This document shows positions 9,571-19,320 of a stretch of 64,000 nt of DNA, in pieces. The notes below the pieces were generated by a model. That model saw only the letters and a program-made list of their open reading frames with translations, was not told the DNA's origin and searched no databases. The DNA is from Oegoconia quadripuncta. Taxonomy: Eukaryota > Arthropoda > Insecta > Lepidoptera > Autostichidae. Where the stretch lies: the NCBI GenBank assembly GCA_949316235.1, contig OX438747.1, forward strand, positions 2,356,501 through 2,420,500, given 5' to 3'. Position 1 is the first letter of the stretch; the number at the start of each line of letters is the position of its first letter. Made by a program: the position numbers and the translations under genes.

Positions 9571-9812
9571 CACACAGCGCCATCTAGTCCGACATTAAGC
9601 AGTGTGCGAAGTGTGAGTTTTGTCTCGTTTTTAACTTTACTATCGCGTTCGCGTTTACGAAAAAAGTCCCTATGAAAAAAATCGTTTTGCAAACTATTCG
9701 CTAGAGGCGCTGCACATTTTTCCATACAAATCGTCAAGTAAACGTGAACGCGGTAGTAAAGTTAAGTAGAAACAAAACCACACTCCGCCCTCAGGAGGCT
9801 TGTATTATAGTA
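9571..9812 (-). mobile_element. SINE-C remnant split by MITE-2
   Basis: The bases 'cacacagcgccatctagtcc' (9572-9591) and, after MITE-2, 'aggcttgtattatagtat' (9789-9806) are consecutive parts of the minus-strand SINE-C 3' module. A MITE-2 copy therefore sits inside an older SINE-C. Confidence 0.55.
9603..9787 (-). mobile_element. MITE-2 copy b
   Basis: Ends 'gtgcgaagtgtgagttttg' and 'aaaaccacactccgccctc' match copies a and c. The internal 'cgctagaggcgctgcac' is shared. Non-coding. Confidence 0.75.
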
Positions 9813-10167
9813 TAATAGCTAACATGCCTCTACTCAGCAGCGCAGGTAGGTAACACTAACCTTGTTGATAAATCTGGCGAAAAACAAGATAATTTCGAAA
9901 CGATAGAGCTAAATAGAAGTAGTCGTTCAAGATGACGAGATTCGAAATGAGAATATCCGGAAAAGAACGGAGTTGAACGAGACAGTCCAAAGAATTAAGC
10001 CTAATTTCCACTACAGCCAGAAAATCACGTGACATTTACTCAGACAGTAAGATTGCCAAGCGCTCGCTGTTGAGCCGTTTCCACATGCGAGATTACCGTT
10101 ACTGTTTGAGAGAAATTCGCTCGATTTTCTCGCCATAGCGAAAATCAGGCCTTAGTAAAGTAAATCT

Positions 10168-10300
10168 GTAGATTAGATGGTCATTGGTGCAATCGCAGTC
10201 CGAAGTAAACCGCATAAAGAAAAACGTGGAAGGCCACCACACTATGTAGACCAACGACCTAAAGGTGGTTGGAAGCGGTTCGATGAAGGAGATAATGATG
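10168..10300 (+). mobile_element. LINE-4 ORF remnant
   Basis: The run 'cgtggaaggccaccacac', 'gtagaccaacgacct', 'ggaagcggttcgatgaagg' resembles the GRPPTRWTDDL-type tail of a lepidopteran non-LTR retrotransposon ORF, here mutated. Other pieces lie at 27478-27660 and 52655-52780. Confidence 0.45.
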
Positions 10301-10329
10301 TCAATGACTGGGTTTACAAATTTTTGGGC

Positions 10330-10985
10330 AAAAAACGTTTCCCAAAGTATCACATGCCAAAGTATGTTTGCCAAATTTCCATTTGGCAAAACAACTTTTC
10401 GCAATTTCACAGTTAGCAATAGTGTTTTCGGCAATTTATTGTTTAACAAATAATTACATGGCAATGTTTCATTTTTACCAAGTATTATGTAGTCAAATAT
10501 GGTTTGGCATAACATGCTCTTTCCAAAATATGGCACATTATATGATTTACTAAGAGTCTAAATTAACTGCATTAAAAACCTTGATTGTGAAATTTCACCA
10601 TGGACAAATAATTTACAGGTAAGAACTTCTATAATAATTATATTGTTATTATACAAATCAATTCAATCAATCTCTGTTGGGGTCACAGTTCTAACCTAAC
10701 CTAACCCACTTTTCAAGCAGTTCTAATCTAGCCTACGTAACGTTATTTTTGGAATATATTTTTTTTACAAAATAAAGCATTTACTTAATGTATATATTTG
10801 ACTTAATACAACTTGAGCTAGTAAAAAGTTGCCAAATTAATATTATTTGACCAAGTGATTAAAATGTGAAATATAAATTTGCTAAAGGTTCTTTTGGGTA
10901 ATGAAATTAGTGCGATGATAAGTTTTTTGGGAAGTAAAATTTGACGAAAAATATTTTGCCAAACGGAAGGATACCCAATGACTGA
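10330..10985. repeat. AT-rich dispersed repeat rich in 'TTTGGCAAA'; part shared with 59158-59470
   Basis: Several TTTGCCAAA/TTTGGCAAA words occur at 10330-10400. The stretch 10768-10985 ('aaaataaagcatttactta', 'ttgggaagtaaaatttgacg', 'ttgccaaacggaaggatacc') is repeated at 59158-59470. Class unknown. The 145-aa minus frame over part of it is not supported. Confidence 0.55.
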
Positions 10986-11024
10986 TTATTAATAAAAACC
11001 ACCATAATGACAATTCAAAATTCT

Positions 11025-11190
11025 AAATTCAAAATTCAAAATATTTTATTTCATAGGATAAAATTATCACTTGAAAACGTCACTATTAATATTACATTTA
11101 AATTTACGGCTCATTTACAAAGCTGACTCCCCAGAGAAGAACGAGCAAGAAACTCTAGGGTTGCTCTTTCAAAGATTATAACTTCCATAC
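11025..11190 (-). mobile_element. LINE-3 3' UTR fragment
   Basis: Reverse of the 'aaagagcaaccctagagttt', 'gctcgttcttctctgggga', 'gtgacgttttcaagtgata', 'atgaaataaaatattttg' 3' end. Only the untranslated tail is present. Confidence 0.65.
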
Positions 11191-11555
11191 CTCGACATAT
11201 ACAAATGGGTTATTCATTGCTCCCCGCTTAGTACAGTCGATGACACGACGATCGTATCACGACCAGTCCAAGATGGCCCCGCGATGCTTATGGAAGATGA
11301 ACGCAGTGGACCTGTTTACACTGGAAGTGTCACCATGTAGCCGCTTTGTACAATAGCGTGTCAGCTTTAATAACACGAAGCAAAATTCACGATTCATAGC
11401 AAAATGGGACGTTATTATTCCGCACCGATCGCTGCAACTGGGAATCTGTTGGCTGCGCGTGCGCCGAGTGAATAATGCGAAGGTTCAATACACTGTCATA
11501 GTAGAAATGATTATTCCGTATACTATGTTGCAGTCAAGTTTAAATATTATGTAAA

Positions 11556-11903
11556 CTAGGGCCCGTATTAATAAACCGTTCTCGAGATTGAGAATAGTTT
11601 TGTGACCGGTCTCAAGTAAACTTGTTGATTAATAAACCTTACTTGAGACCTGAAACGCACGTGTATACTCAAGCAGTACTCACTTGAGACGTGCGCCGAG
11701 TTACACGTATTAATAAACGAAACTCAAGACTATCATTCATTCGCCGCTGAGGCGAATTCTTGAGAAGTGATCTCAGCTGAGTAGATCCCAAGATTGGTTT
11801 ATAAATTAGCACGTAGCTTGAGATATCGTCAACTGTTTAAGACGCATCTCGGGTGATACAGCCTCAAGACTTGTATTGACAAAGGTTTATTAATACCGGC
11901 CTA
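11556..11903. mobile_element. MITE-8, 348 bp
   Basis: The left end CTAGGGCCCGTATTAATAAA and the reverse complement of the right end CTAGGCCGGTATTAATAAA match with two differences. The interior repeats 'ctcaag', 'cttgag' and 'taataaacc' words in both orientations. A truncated relative ('ggcccgtattaagtaaaccg') lies at 39840-39885. No ORF. Confidence 0.7.
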
Positions 11904-12331
11904 GGTCCGTCCCGTCTTGGTGTACTTCTTTTATAATCGAATTAGTTCTGCCTGATCATTTCGGACCTAATTACAACGGAATACCGTTAAAAACTGATTT
12001 TCGATGGTACGCAATTATAAACCCTCCTGGCTTTAGGCTAATTGACGTCATACCTAATTAGGATTCGGGGAGGCGTTCCGCTTCGCTTGAAAACTCGTCC
12101 ACTCCAACTGCGAAGTCACTGACAAATACTTATTTCCACGGCTACTTTAGTATCTTTGGGGAATGTCGAGAACTTGCGTTCTTCTTTATAGAATTCGGAA
12201 CGAGATTCCGACAAGTCGGTTACAATAAATAAATAAAATGGTTAAACATCAGGTGTTTGTACACTTTTCACAAGACATAACAACAGAAATTCTGTCAACT
12301 CATTCACTCTCCTCGTATATCTATAACTTAC
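11904..12331. other. Intron 3, 5' part, nothing recognised
   Basis: Sequence between MITE-8 and innexin exon 3. The only functional signal seen is the exon 3 splice donor at its right edge. Confidence 0.4.
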
Positions 12332-12487
12332 CCTTTCATGCCTGAGTAGATACGCTATGAGTACATCCTTCTTCTTCTCTTTCTCCTCAGGATGGCAGAT
12401 GCCGACGTTAAGCCCCATCACGATGGTGCGTAGCAGACCACCTTCAAACGCGTCCCACAGGAACTTTGGAGTGTAGCACATTATCGC
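12332..12487 (-). CDS. inx1: Innexin inx1/ogre, third coding exon
   Basis: Part of a gap-junction channel subunit in the plasma membrane; the gene continues left of the window. The exon is 156 bp, phase 0 at both ends: acceptor ...TTTAACAG before 12487 and donor GTAAGT from 12331. Its 52 residues begin AIMCYTPKFLWDAFEGG and continue to ...LLRHER. They contain the end of the second membrane helix and the YTPKFLW...FEGG segment typical of Ogre/innexin-1, then a Lys/Glu-rich cytoplasmic stretch (HPEEKEKKKD). An in-frame read past the donor is intronic. Joined to the upstream exons it gives 171 residues in frame. Innexins are about 360-400 residues, so the other half (loop 2, membrane segments 3-4) is absent here. 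Confidence 0.93.
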
Positions 12488-12603
12488 CTGTTAAATGAAG
12501 AAGAGATTATAAAAGAAGTTCACATTTTGTGATAATAGAGTTCCATGCTTCGAATAGTGATTGTGGTCCTTCCACCTGAAGATATTATAGGAATACCTAA
12601 AAT

Positions 12604-12772
12604 TTTTGTTGTTGTGTTCCGGTTGTCAGAGATAAGAAAGCCAGTCCTCCAAATGTGTTGGGGTTTCCGGGTCAGTACGCTTCCACCTTCGACCTCATCT
12701 TCACTTAACATCAGGTGTGATTGAGGTCAAGTACGAACCCGTCGTGCATAAAAATAAAAAAAAAAACAAAAA
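12604..12772 (+). mobile_element. SINE-B 3' fragment
   Basis: Begins near 'tgttgtgttccggttgtcag', continues 'gggtttccgggtcagtacgc' and ends CCGTCGTGCATAAAAATAAA with an A-rich tail. It lies close upstream (gene sense) of exon 3. Confidence 0.75.
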
Positions 12773-12777
12773 AAAAG

Positions 12778-12912
12778 AGATTCCAAGGTATATAGCAATA
12801 GAGTCATGTAGGGCACCATCAACCTTCAATAGGCGAAGTGCTAAGCACCACTGTTCATCCTAACTCACAGGAGTTACACTGGGAGTAGTGCGGAGACGAG
12901 ATCTATATTGTC
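12778..12912 (-). repeat. Dispersed repeat shared with 17340-17660
   Basis: The reverse of 'gcctattgaaggttgatggt', 'gccctacatgactctattgc' matches 17555-17610. It is probably part of a retroelement ORF. Confidence 0.5.
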
Positions 12913-13049
12913 GAAGTGTTGCCGGAAAACTTTTTTTTTTAATAGGTAAATAAATATTTCGGACACTTACACCAATCATCTAGTCCCAAACTAAGCAAAG
13001 CTTGTACTATGGATACTAGATAACTGATAAACATACATAAATATTTATA

Positions 13050-15169
13050 CAGGGCGTCCCAAAGTTATGGGACATGAAGGGGAAGTACCTTAAATATCGT
13101 AGATAGTGAATTTTGCTCAAAGAAGACTTTATGTTATTTTTAAAAGTTAGTAATTCTGCATTCATAGATTTTCTAAAAATTATTTGCTTCGGCTGGGAAT
13201 CGAACCGACTCAAATGTGAAAAAAAAAACACCCTACTTTTATGATGCCAATCGAAAGAATAGCTAAAAAATAATAACTCTGCCTAAGTAACATAGTATTT
13301 TAAAAGAAAGGAACAACGTGAAATTAATCATTTTAATCAAATAAAAAACATACATGAAACTGCCGTAGTCAATTAAGTAGGTATTTTTTTGTAAATTAAT
13401 TAATTAAATGCTCAAAATGTGATCCCTCTTGTCTTACGCAAATCGCCAATCTTTTAATGAGCCCGCTGCCTGTTGATTTTCTAATCATTTTATGGTGAAC
13501 ACTCGATGTGATATGGCACAATTCTGTTTGCAACTCGCCTACGTTCTCGTATCGCTTTTTGTATAGCATATCTTTCACGTATCCCCAAAAGAAGAAATCT
13601 AATGGTGTGAGGTCCGGGGATCTGGCCGGCCATCTAATCGGTCCATTTGTACCAATCCATGTAGGAAAACATTCATTTAGAAAATCTGCTGCTCTCCGAC
13701 TATTATGAGCCGGAGCTCCATCTTGTTGGAAAATTAAGTTTTCTTGCTCCGCCGCGGAATGGTTTCTTATCTTATCCCTTAAAATTTGAAGTATTCCTAA
13801 ATACTTTTCTGTGTTCAAGGTTCCTTGGTAAAAATGGATTAAGAAAACCCGGTTTTTTAAAAGTCCGCACCAACAGTTGAGTGAAAAACGCACTTGGTTA
13901 TTAGTTTCAGTCACTCGTAGGGGATTTTCTTTAGACCAAATACGATTATTGTTGCGGTTATACATACCGTTATTGCTAAAGTTAGATTCGTCTGTCCAAA
14001 TAATATTATCCAAAAAATTTGGATCTTCGAGCAATCGTGCCTGGATATCAAGACAGAAATTTTTTCTCCTTTCTGTATCGCCCGGAAGTAATTTTTGAAC
14101 CAATCGTCCTTCAACATAACTCTTAAAACCGTGTTTTTTTAATACACGGTGTATTTTACTTTTTGAAACTCCAATTTCATGTTCTCCTTCTCTCACCGAT
14201 GCTTTCGGAAAAGCCGAAAAGTAAATTAAAATACCAAGTTCTTCGTCGTTGATCGTATGGTTTTCTTGCTGTGGTTCTCTTGGGCGTTTATCGAAACGTC
14301 CCAGAGTTTTCAAATTGTTCACAAGCCTTTTCAAAACTTTACGAGACGGTATTTGTCTATCAGGATATTTTACGCCATACCACCGCAAACTTCTAGAGAT
14401 ATCTTTATCGTTCAAAAAATATGCTTCCATTAGATCAAAACTTACTTGATATGCCATGTTCGCAATAAATTAACACAATAACACTTGTGTAAGTGAATTG
14501 AGACTAAACAGATCAATATCCGAAAAACAAACGCTCGCACATACTGTTCCATTTTCAAATTTAAGAACAACATTTAAAAATATCACTTCTTTTTAAAATA
14601 TCTTAAAAAGTATGCATTCAAACAAACGCTGTCATAAACTGTTCCATTTTCAAATTATAAATTATTTATTTTTGTTTTTAATTTGCCTTCTGTCTAGCTT
14701 ACAGAGGACGTATTGAAATACAAGTTTTATCATTTCATCTACACGTGCACTTATAATAAGGAAAACTATGTTAGTACCTATTTTATGAAGTGGGTACTTA
14801 TTTACGAATAATCAATGCTATCTTTGGAATGATAATATCGCTACTTTTCGAACGTCGTCGGCAATAAATAACTTTCTTGAAATTTGACTCAATCATTTTA
14901 TGTTGTTCCTTTCTTTTAAAATACTATGTTACTTAGGCAGAGTTATTATTTTTTAGCTATTCTTTCGATTGGCATCATAAAAGTAGGGTGTTTTTTTTTT
15001 CACATTTAAGTCGGTTCGATTCCCAGCCGAAGCAAGTAATTTTTAGAAAATCTATGAATGCAGAATTACTAACTTTTAAAAATAACATAAAGTCTTCTTT
15101 GAGCAAAATTCACTATCTACGATATTTAAGGTACTTCCCCTTCATGTCCCATAACTTTGGGACGCCCTG
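13050..15169 (-). mobile_element. Complete mariner-type transposon, 2120 bp, intact transposase, 268-bp terminal inverted repeats
   Basis: Both ends are CAGGGCGTCCCAAAGTTATG inward, flanked by TA at 13048-13049 and 15170-15171. The terminal inverted repeats are long: 13050-13317 and 14902-15169, both 268 bp, nearly identical. A single 353-aa transposase lies between them on the minus strand. All parts needed for a mobile autonomous element appear present. Copy 1 at 61-2191 is its near-identical sibling and the 1046-bp element at 56931-57976 is a diverged, internally deleted relative. It is nested in SINE-A within innexin intron 2. Confidence 0.94.
13396..14457 (-). CDS. Tc1/mariner-superfamily transposase, 353 aa, intact (copy 2)
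   Basis: Same protein as at 270-1331 with a single residue difference seen (GLLKNRVFL here). The N-terminal DUF4817-type helix-turn-helix (residues 1-60) and a second HTH around 95-115 should bind the terminal repeats. D156, D246 and D287 form the catalytic triad, with 40 residues between the last two. Start is the ATG at 14457, about 445 bp inside the right-hand element end, and the stop is at 13396. The ORF is uninterrupted inside an element with both ends, so this is the best candidate in the window for a functional transposase. Expression and activity are not shown by the sequence. Confidence 0.93.
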   Translation of the reverse strand: MAYQVSFDLMEAYFLNDKDISRSLRWYGVKYPDRQIPSRKVLKRLVNNLKTLGRFDKRPREPQQENHTINDEELGILIYFSAFPKASVREGEHEIGVSKSKIHRVLKKHGFKSYVEGRLVQKLLPGDTERRKNFCLDIQARLLEDPNFLDNIIWTDESNFSNNGMYNRNNNRIWSKENPLRVTETNNQVRFSLNCWCGLLKNRVFLIHFYQGTLNTEKYLGILQILRDKIRNHSAAEQENLIFQQDGAPAHNSRRAADFLNECFPTWIGTNGPIRWPARSPDLTPLDFFFWGYVKDMLYKKRYENVGELQTELCHITSSVHHKMIRKSTGSGLIKRLAICVRQEGSHFEHLIN

Positions 15170-15299
15170 TATAGACATCCATGACTCAGGAATAAATGTT
15201 CATATTCATCACACAAACATTTACCCGTTGCGAGATTCGAACCCGCAACCGTTGGTTTCGCTGACGGGGTCACTATCCACTACACCAATCGGTCGTCAA

Positions 15300-15790
15300 A
15301 ACTATGGTTTTTATTGTAACCATAATTTTCCGGCAACACTTCGATGCGTACAGCATTATGTCGCCACGTCACACGTGCTCAGCCCGCTGATGTCACGGCC
15401 AACCGTTCATTAAGTATCAGTAGGTCATCACCGTATCGGGCAATACGAATACTTTTGCGGTAAACACGTCAGCTGTTAGCGTTGTCTACTGACTTGTACC
15501 GTTAAGCGCGTGCGCCGGTACGACCCGAATAGTGGCCAAACAACGACGTTTCAATTTCCTAGAGATGATTGAACCTGTAGAGTTAGCACAACATAAAGTG
15601 ACATAGATAGCCACTCAAAGTTTCTCGTATCTCAAACCTAACATTTTCGTCGCGCAACTTCAGGGATTTATTATTGTTATTAAATTTTGGCGGTTCAAGT
15701 ATGAAAGTAGAAACATTACCATCCCAAATGGGGTGGTCAGGGGTAACCCAAGCAAGCAGGATGAACAGAGAGCAAATCCGTTTCACACCC
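15300..15790. other. Intron 2 sequence, nothing recognised
   Basis: There are short inverted words and a C/G-richer part (15340-15540), but no family similarity. The 96-aa minus frame at 15583-15873 shows no motif. Confidence 0.4.
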
Positions 15791-16100
15791 GTGTCACTTA
15801 GAGACAGATTTAAAGAGTATAATATTCTAACCTTTTCGTCACAGTACATTTTTGAAAATCTAATATATGTCAAAAAAAATATAGCATCATTTAAGAAATA
15901 AAGACAAACTTGCAGGCCACATAAGTCGCCTCCGCAAAGTCAGTAATTATTATACCCGTTGAATGCAAAGGGTTATGTATACGCTTTTTTAATAAGGTTC
16001 CTGTTGATATACAAAATATTCCTTTTAATAAATTTAAAGATACTATAAAACAGAAACTTATTAAGAAAGCATATTCCAACAAACCAAATCCAAAATGTAT
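15790..16100 (+). mobile_element. LINE-3 reverse-transcriptase C-terminal remnant
   Basis: The frame at 15790-15900 reads RDRFKEYNILTFSSQYIFEN ... YVKKNIASFKK. The bases 16000-16080 then read the VDIQN-type tail ('ctgttgatatacaaaatatt', 'cagaaacttattaagaaagc'). A stop and frame changes lie between, so it is a dead copy. The same segment appears reversed at 28985-29585. Confidence 0.7.
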
Positions 16101-16489
16101 AGAGCTAACCACGAGTACTAAAAAGAACTAGGGTAATTTCCGTTCAAATAATTAGCGCTATACGAAATGTGCTTAACGTAACGTTTTTGATTAGGGTTTA
16201 GCTTTGGTATTATCGTTCAAACTTAGCACGATCGGCCTCCTATGCGATTTGCATTTGCATGTGACTCGGAACGCACCAAAGCATAAAAGATCTGGCGCTT
16301 CCTTACGTAGCTAATAATAAATTCACTTTTTATCTTTTATCTCTATTGGCTGCCAAGTCTACCTCGTTAACTTAATGCATACAAAAACCAACCAATCAAG
16401 GTCAAGGAAGACTACTACGTAATCGGTATTATGCTTGTGGATATACCTGTACTCTATTGGTAGTGGTTACTTAAATACATTTTTTATTA

Positions 16490-16715
16490 TGGTTAGGATA
16501 CGCATTTGACCAAAATCTCACCTGATGGGAAGTGACGATGTGGCCGAAAATGAAGCACGCGATCTTAATAGATACCTATTCACCCTGCTCTTGAAGATCC
16601 CAAGGTTGTAGGATTCAGGAAAGACTGACACCGGAAGGGAGTTCCAAGCCTTGACTGTTCGCATTATGAATGAAGAATCGAACCGCTTAGTGCGAATGTT
16701 CGGTATGTTAACTAC
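16490..16715 (-). mobile_element. LINE-1 3' end with ORF2 C-terminus
   Basis: On the minus strand it reads 'attcttcattcataatgcg', KAWNSLPVSVFPESYNLGIF and KSRVNRYLL, then CATCAGGTGAGATTTTGG. This is the C-terminus and tail of a lepidopteran non-LTR retrotransposon, also at 27303-27425, 43330-43755 and 62033-62190. Confidence 0.75.
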
Positions 16716-16947
16716 ATATTAACATTATGCGAAAAAGTAAGTTTATGGACTATTTTAAAATTGAAAATTTAGAACACCTTCCTTAGATTTCTTTGATGGG
16801 AACAGGTTAAGCTGTTTCAAAGATATTTAGCTTTCAACAAAATTGGTTTAGTTTATCGTGATAATATAATCGGCTTGCAGTTTCTGATTTTTTGTAGATA
16901 AATGGTGTTAAAAGCTTAGCTTTTTTTGGGAATAGTTTTGGGACAAT

Positions 16948-17160
16948 AATAATAAATATATATATGGTGCACTTACACCTATCATCTAGTCCCAAACTAA
17001 GCAAAGCTTGTACTATGGATACTAGATAACGGATAAACATACATAAATATTTATAAAAACATCCACGACTCGGGAATAAATGTGCGTATTCATCATACAA
17101 ACATTTACCCCTTGCGGGTTTCGACGACAGGGTCACTATCCACTACACCAATCGGTCGTT
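16948..17160 (-). mobile_element. SINE-A with B-box deletion
   Basis: The 3' module, body and A-box region are present (CTACACCAATCGGTCG at the 5' end). The bases between 'cccttgcgggtttcga' and 'cgacagggtcac' are missing, removing most of the B-box arm, so this copy has probably lost its internal promoter. Confidence 0.82.
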
Positions 17161-17339
17161 AAATCAAACAATAAACAAGATTTTGGGATTTTGTAGCCGA
17201 TCTGACGATGGAACCAGGGGGTGGATGGTGGAACTCTTCAGTCTATTAGTAAATACCTCCAGTTTGGGCTCATGTGATTCGTTTTGGCAAGTCCAATAAA
17301 ATTGTTCTCCACAAACTCACGCTATAGCGAAATGTACAG

Positions 17340-17660
17340 GATAACAGTGTTACTTAAGTCTGGTGAGTACGTGTAAAGACTGATGCCTAAAATAGGCGGC
17401 AGCCTGTGCTTTAGGACACCAGTACCACAGATGTACTTACCGGACGTACAGCTCAGACAGCGAGAACGAGGTTCTGACGATGGAGACAGATCCCACCTCC
17501 GCTCTCCTCCCACTGTAACTCCTGTAAGCCAGGATCAACAATGGTACTCTGCACGGCGCCTACTGAAGGTAGACGGTGCCCTACGTGACTCTATTGCTAC
17601 CTTGGACCCCAGACTAATTAAAGAAAGAATTTTACGGTGAAAAGTAGGAAAGAAAGAAAG
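17340..17660 (+). repeat. Dispersed repeat with a short open frame (probable retroelement piece)
   Basis: The 85-aa frame (17383-17640) includes RRLLKVDGALRDSIATLDPR. Parts recur reversed at 12778-12912 and forward at 63888-63930 ('accccagactaattaaagaaa'). This argues for a mobile repeat rather than a host exon. Class not recognised. Confidence 0.45.
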
Positions 17661-17705
17661 TCCCACCACCTGCATATTAAACAGTATCGAAAAATCATAT
17701 ATTAC

Positions 17706-17813
17706 CTGGAAGAACAACACGAAGCACACCCATTGGTAGTATGTGTAGTACTTCTTCTCCTGTGTGCTGTCATACTCGTTGGCGATGCCTGGGTGTGCTA
17801 CTTCCTTGCCCAC
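17706..17813 (-). CDS. inx1: Innexin inx1/ogre, second coding exon
   Basis: A 108-bp, phase-0 exon. The acceptor is ...GGTTCCAG before 17813 and the donor GTAATA follows 17706. It encodes 36 residues starting VGKEVAHPGIANEYD and ending YYTYYQWVCFVLFFQ. YYQWV is the innexin family signature at the start of membrane segment 2, and EVAHPGIAN closes the first extracellular loop as in Ogre. The exon joins in frame to ...AFARE upstream and AIMCYTP downstream. No mutation or frame break is seen. Codons use G/C in third position more than the surrounding AT-rich intron, consistent with a conserved gene. Confidence 0.94.
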
Positions 17814-17876
17814 CTGGAACCAAACGCATGGCGTTAATTATTAACCACAACAAATAATTTTGTAAATTTAAAAAAG

Positions 17877-18202
17877 TTTTTTTTTTATGCACAACGGGTT
17901 AGTACTTGGCCTCAATCACACCTGATGTCAAGTGAAGATGAGGTGGAAGCGTACTGAACCGGAAACCCCAACACATTTGGGGGACTGGCTATCTTATCTC
18001 TGTCAACCGGAACACGACAATGCTATTAACATTGCTGCTTGGCGGCGGATTTAGATAAAATGGTGGTAGCTAGCCAGGCGGACATTTAAAATGCCCTACC
18101 ACCAACCAAACCGAGTACTTAAACATGTACCCCGCTGGGGATCGAACCCGCGGCCTCCGAATCGTAAACCCAACGTTGTTTACATTGAGCCACGGAGGCG
18201 GT
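17877..18202 (-). mobile_element. SINE-B, full-length copy
   Basis: Head CCGCCTCCGTGGCTCAATGT, B-box-containing GGGTTCGATCCCC, body with 'gccgccaagcagcaatg', and a tail of T's on the plus strand. It lies 63 bp from innexin exon 2. Confidence 0.87.
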
Positions 18203-18412
18203 TAATACTTACTTAATTGCAACTGTAACACTAGTGCCTGAACTAGGAAAATCCTGTGTTTCAGACGAAGCTAGGGCTTCTATGACTTAAAATAATATAA
18301 TCATACAGATATAAGCTAAAAATCTATAAATAAAGTAGATATACAGAATAAATCTGCTTAAAGATTACTTCAAGACAGTTAATAACTTCTCTGTATCGTC
18401 GTAGGTCAAATT

Positions 18413-18690
18413 TTAAAGAAAATCTTGTAGTAATTTCTTATTATGACTGTAGGTAAGGTGATACATGGCAATTTTTGCATTTAATCTATTATAAAGAAGT
18501 GGTCCTAGGAATACGTAAAATCTAGATGAAAATGCATGTTTTGTTCCTGCGTTGTTAGGGCAAACTATATCGTTTCGTCTTTTGTTAGTAATTTCAGTGC
18601 TATATGAAAAAGTTTTGTGCTTTTTAATTACGATATTTATTATAAATAATTGTGGGATTATTAAAGTGCACATTAGGAGAGGTAATACGT
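18413..18690 (-). mobile_element. Non-LTR retrotransposon ORF2 C-terminal remnant (LINE-6)
   Basis: The minus frame reads TNKRRNDIVCPNNAGTKHAF then GPLLYNRLNAKI...LLQDFL. This is the pattern of the extreme C-terminus of a LINE reverse-transcriptase ORF (RN..V.P....T....SF...G..LYN.L). The upstream part is lost. Confidence 0.5.
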
Positions 18691-19009
18691 CCAACGGTGG
18701 ACTAGTTTGTTCACGTGTGAGGAATGCATACGCGATGAATGCACACCATTGTTCTGTTTTCCCACATTCATTGTTCTAAACTGCACGACTTTGATTGTAC
18801 CACTTGCCTCTATGTTATAAATAATGAAAGTTGTTTAATATTAAATATGGCAACTTCGTTCATCGTCGTTGTATTCAATGATCAAAAATAGAGCCCGTAA
18901 CAGAATTATTAACATTGTAATTTGTTCCGCAAAATTAATTATAGTGATTTTTAAATTATTTAAAACACTAATGTTCATTTAGTTCAAAAACCGAATAACC
19001 CGACAACAT

Positions 19010-19320
19010 ATTTTATATTTTACGGACGCCATGTTGGATTTTTTTACCATAACATGTAGGTATCCTAAGACACTCCAGGGATCAAGACAAACCGAGCAAC
19101 ATTTTGTCTTTCTAAATCATGCATACACTCGAAAAACATAACCCTCCGTCCTTGGGCAGCCGGGTACTTATCATCCATGCGAAATTACAGCTTGCCAGTA
19201 CTAAGAGCCTCTAAGCTAACGCTCAGACAGACAGACGGAGATGCGGCGAAATTAGGTAAAAGGGTTCCCTGTTGACTCCGGGCCCTAACAAGGTTGAAGC
19301 ACTCGTGGATATTCGTTTTC
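19010..19320. repeat. Degraded dispersed repeats
   Basis: 'cggacgccatgttggatttt' and 'ctcgaaaaacataaccctcc' belong to the family noted at 6400-6720. 'cagacagacagacggagatg' and 'agggttccctgttgact' belong to the family noted at 53755-53880. Old, no ORF. Confidence 0.5.

Larger units (their letters stand above)
12945..15298 (-). mobile_element. SINE-A, full-length copy split by the 2.1-kb transposon
   Basis: The 3' module lies at 12945-13049 and the body plus tRNA-like head at 15170-15298 (GGTTCGAATCTCGCAACGGG in sense orientation). Deleting 13050-15169 and one TA rejoins the SINE as ATTTATATAGACATCC, against the intact SINE-A reading ATTTATATAAACATCC. The insertion point is therefore exact. 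Confidence 0.92.
12488..17705 (-). other. Innexin intron 2 (5218 bp)
   Basis: Bounded by donor GTAATA next to 17706 and acceptor ...AACAG next to 12487. It holds SINE-B and SINE-A copies, the complete 2.1-kb mariner-type transposon, LINE fragments and a repeat with a decayed ORF. Transposons account for most of its length. Confidence 0.9.

Noticed and set aside
10099..10536. 145-aa minus-strand frame
   Set aside because: Lies in AT-rich repeat and a LINE-4 remnant on the other strand; no recognisable motif.
10690..10710. 'ctaacctaacctaaccc' as telomeric (CCTAA)n
   Set aside because: Only three units within intronic DNA.
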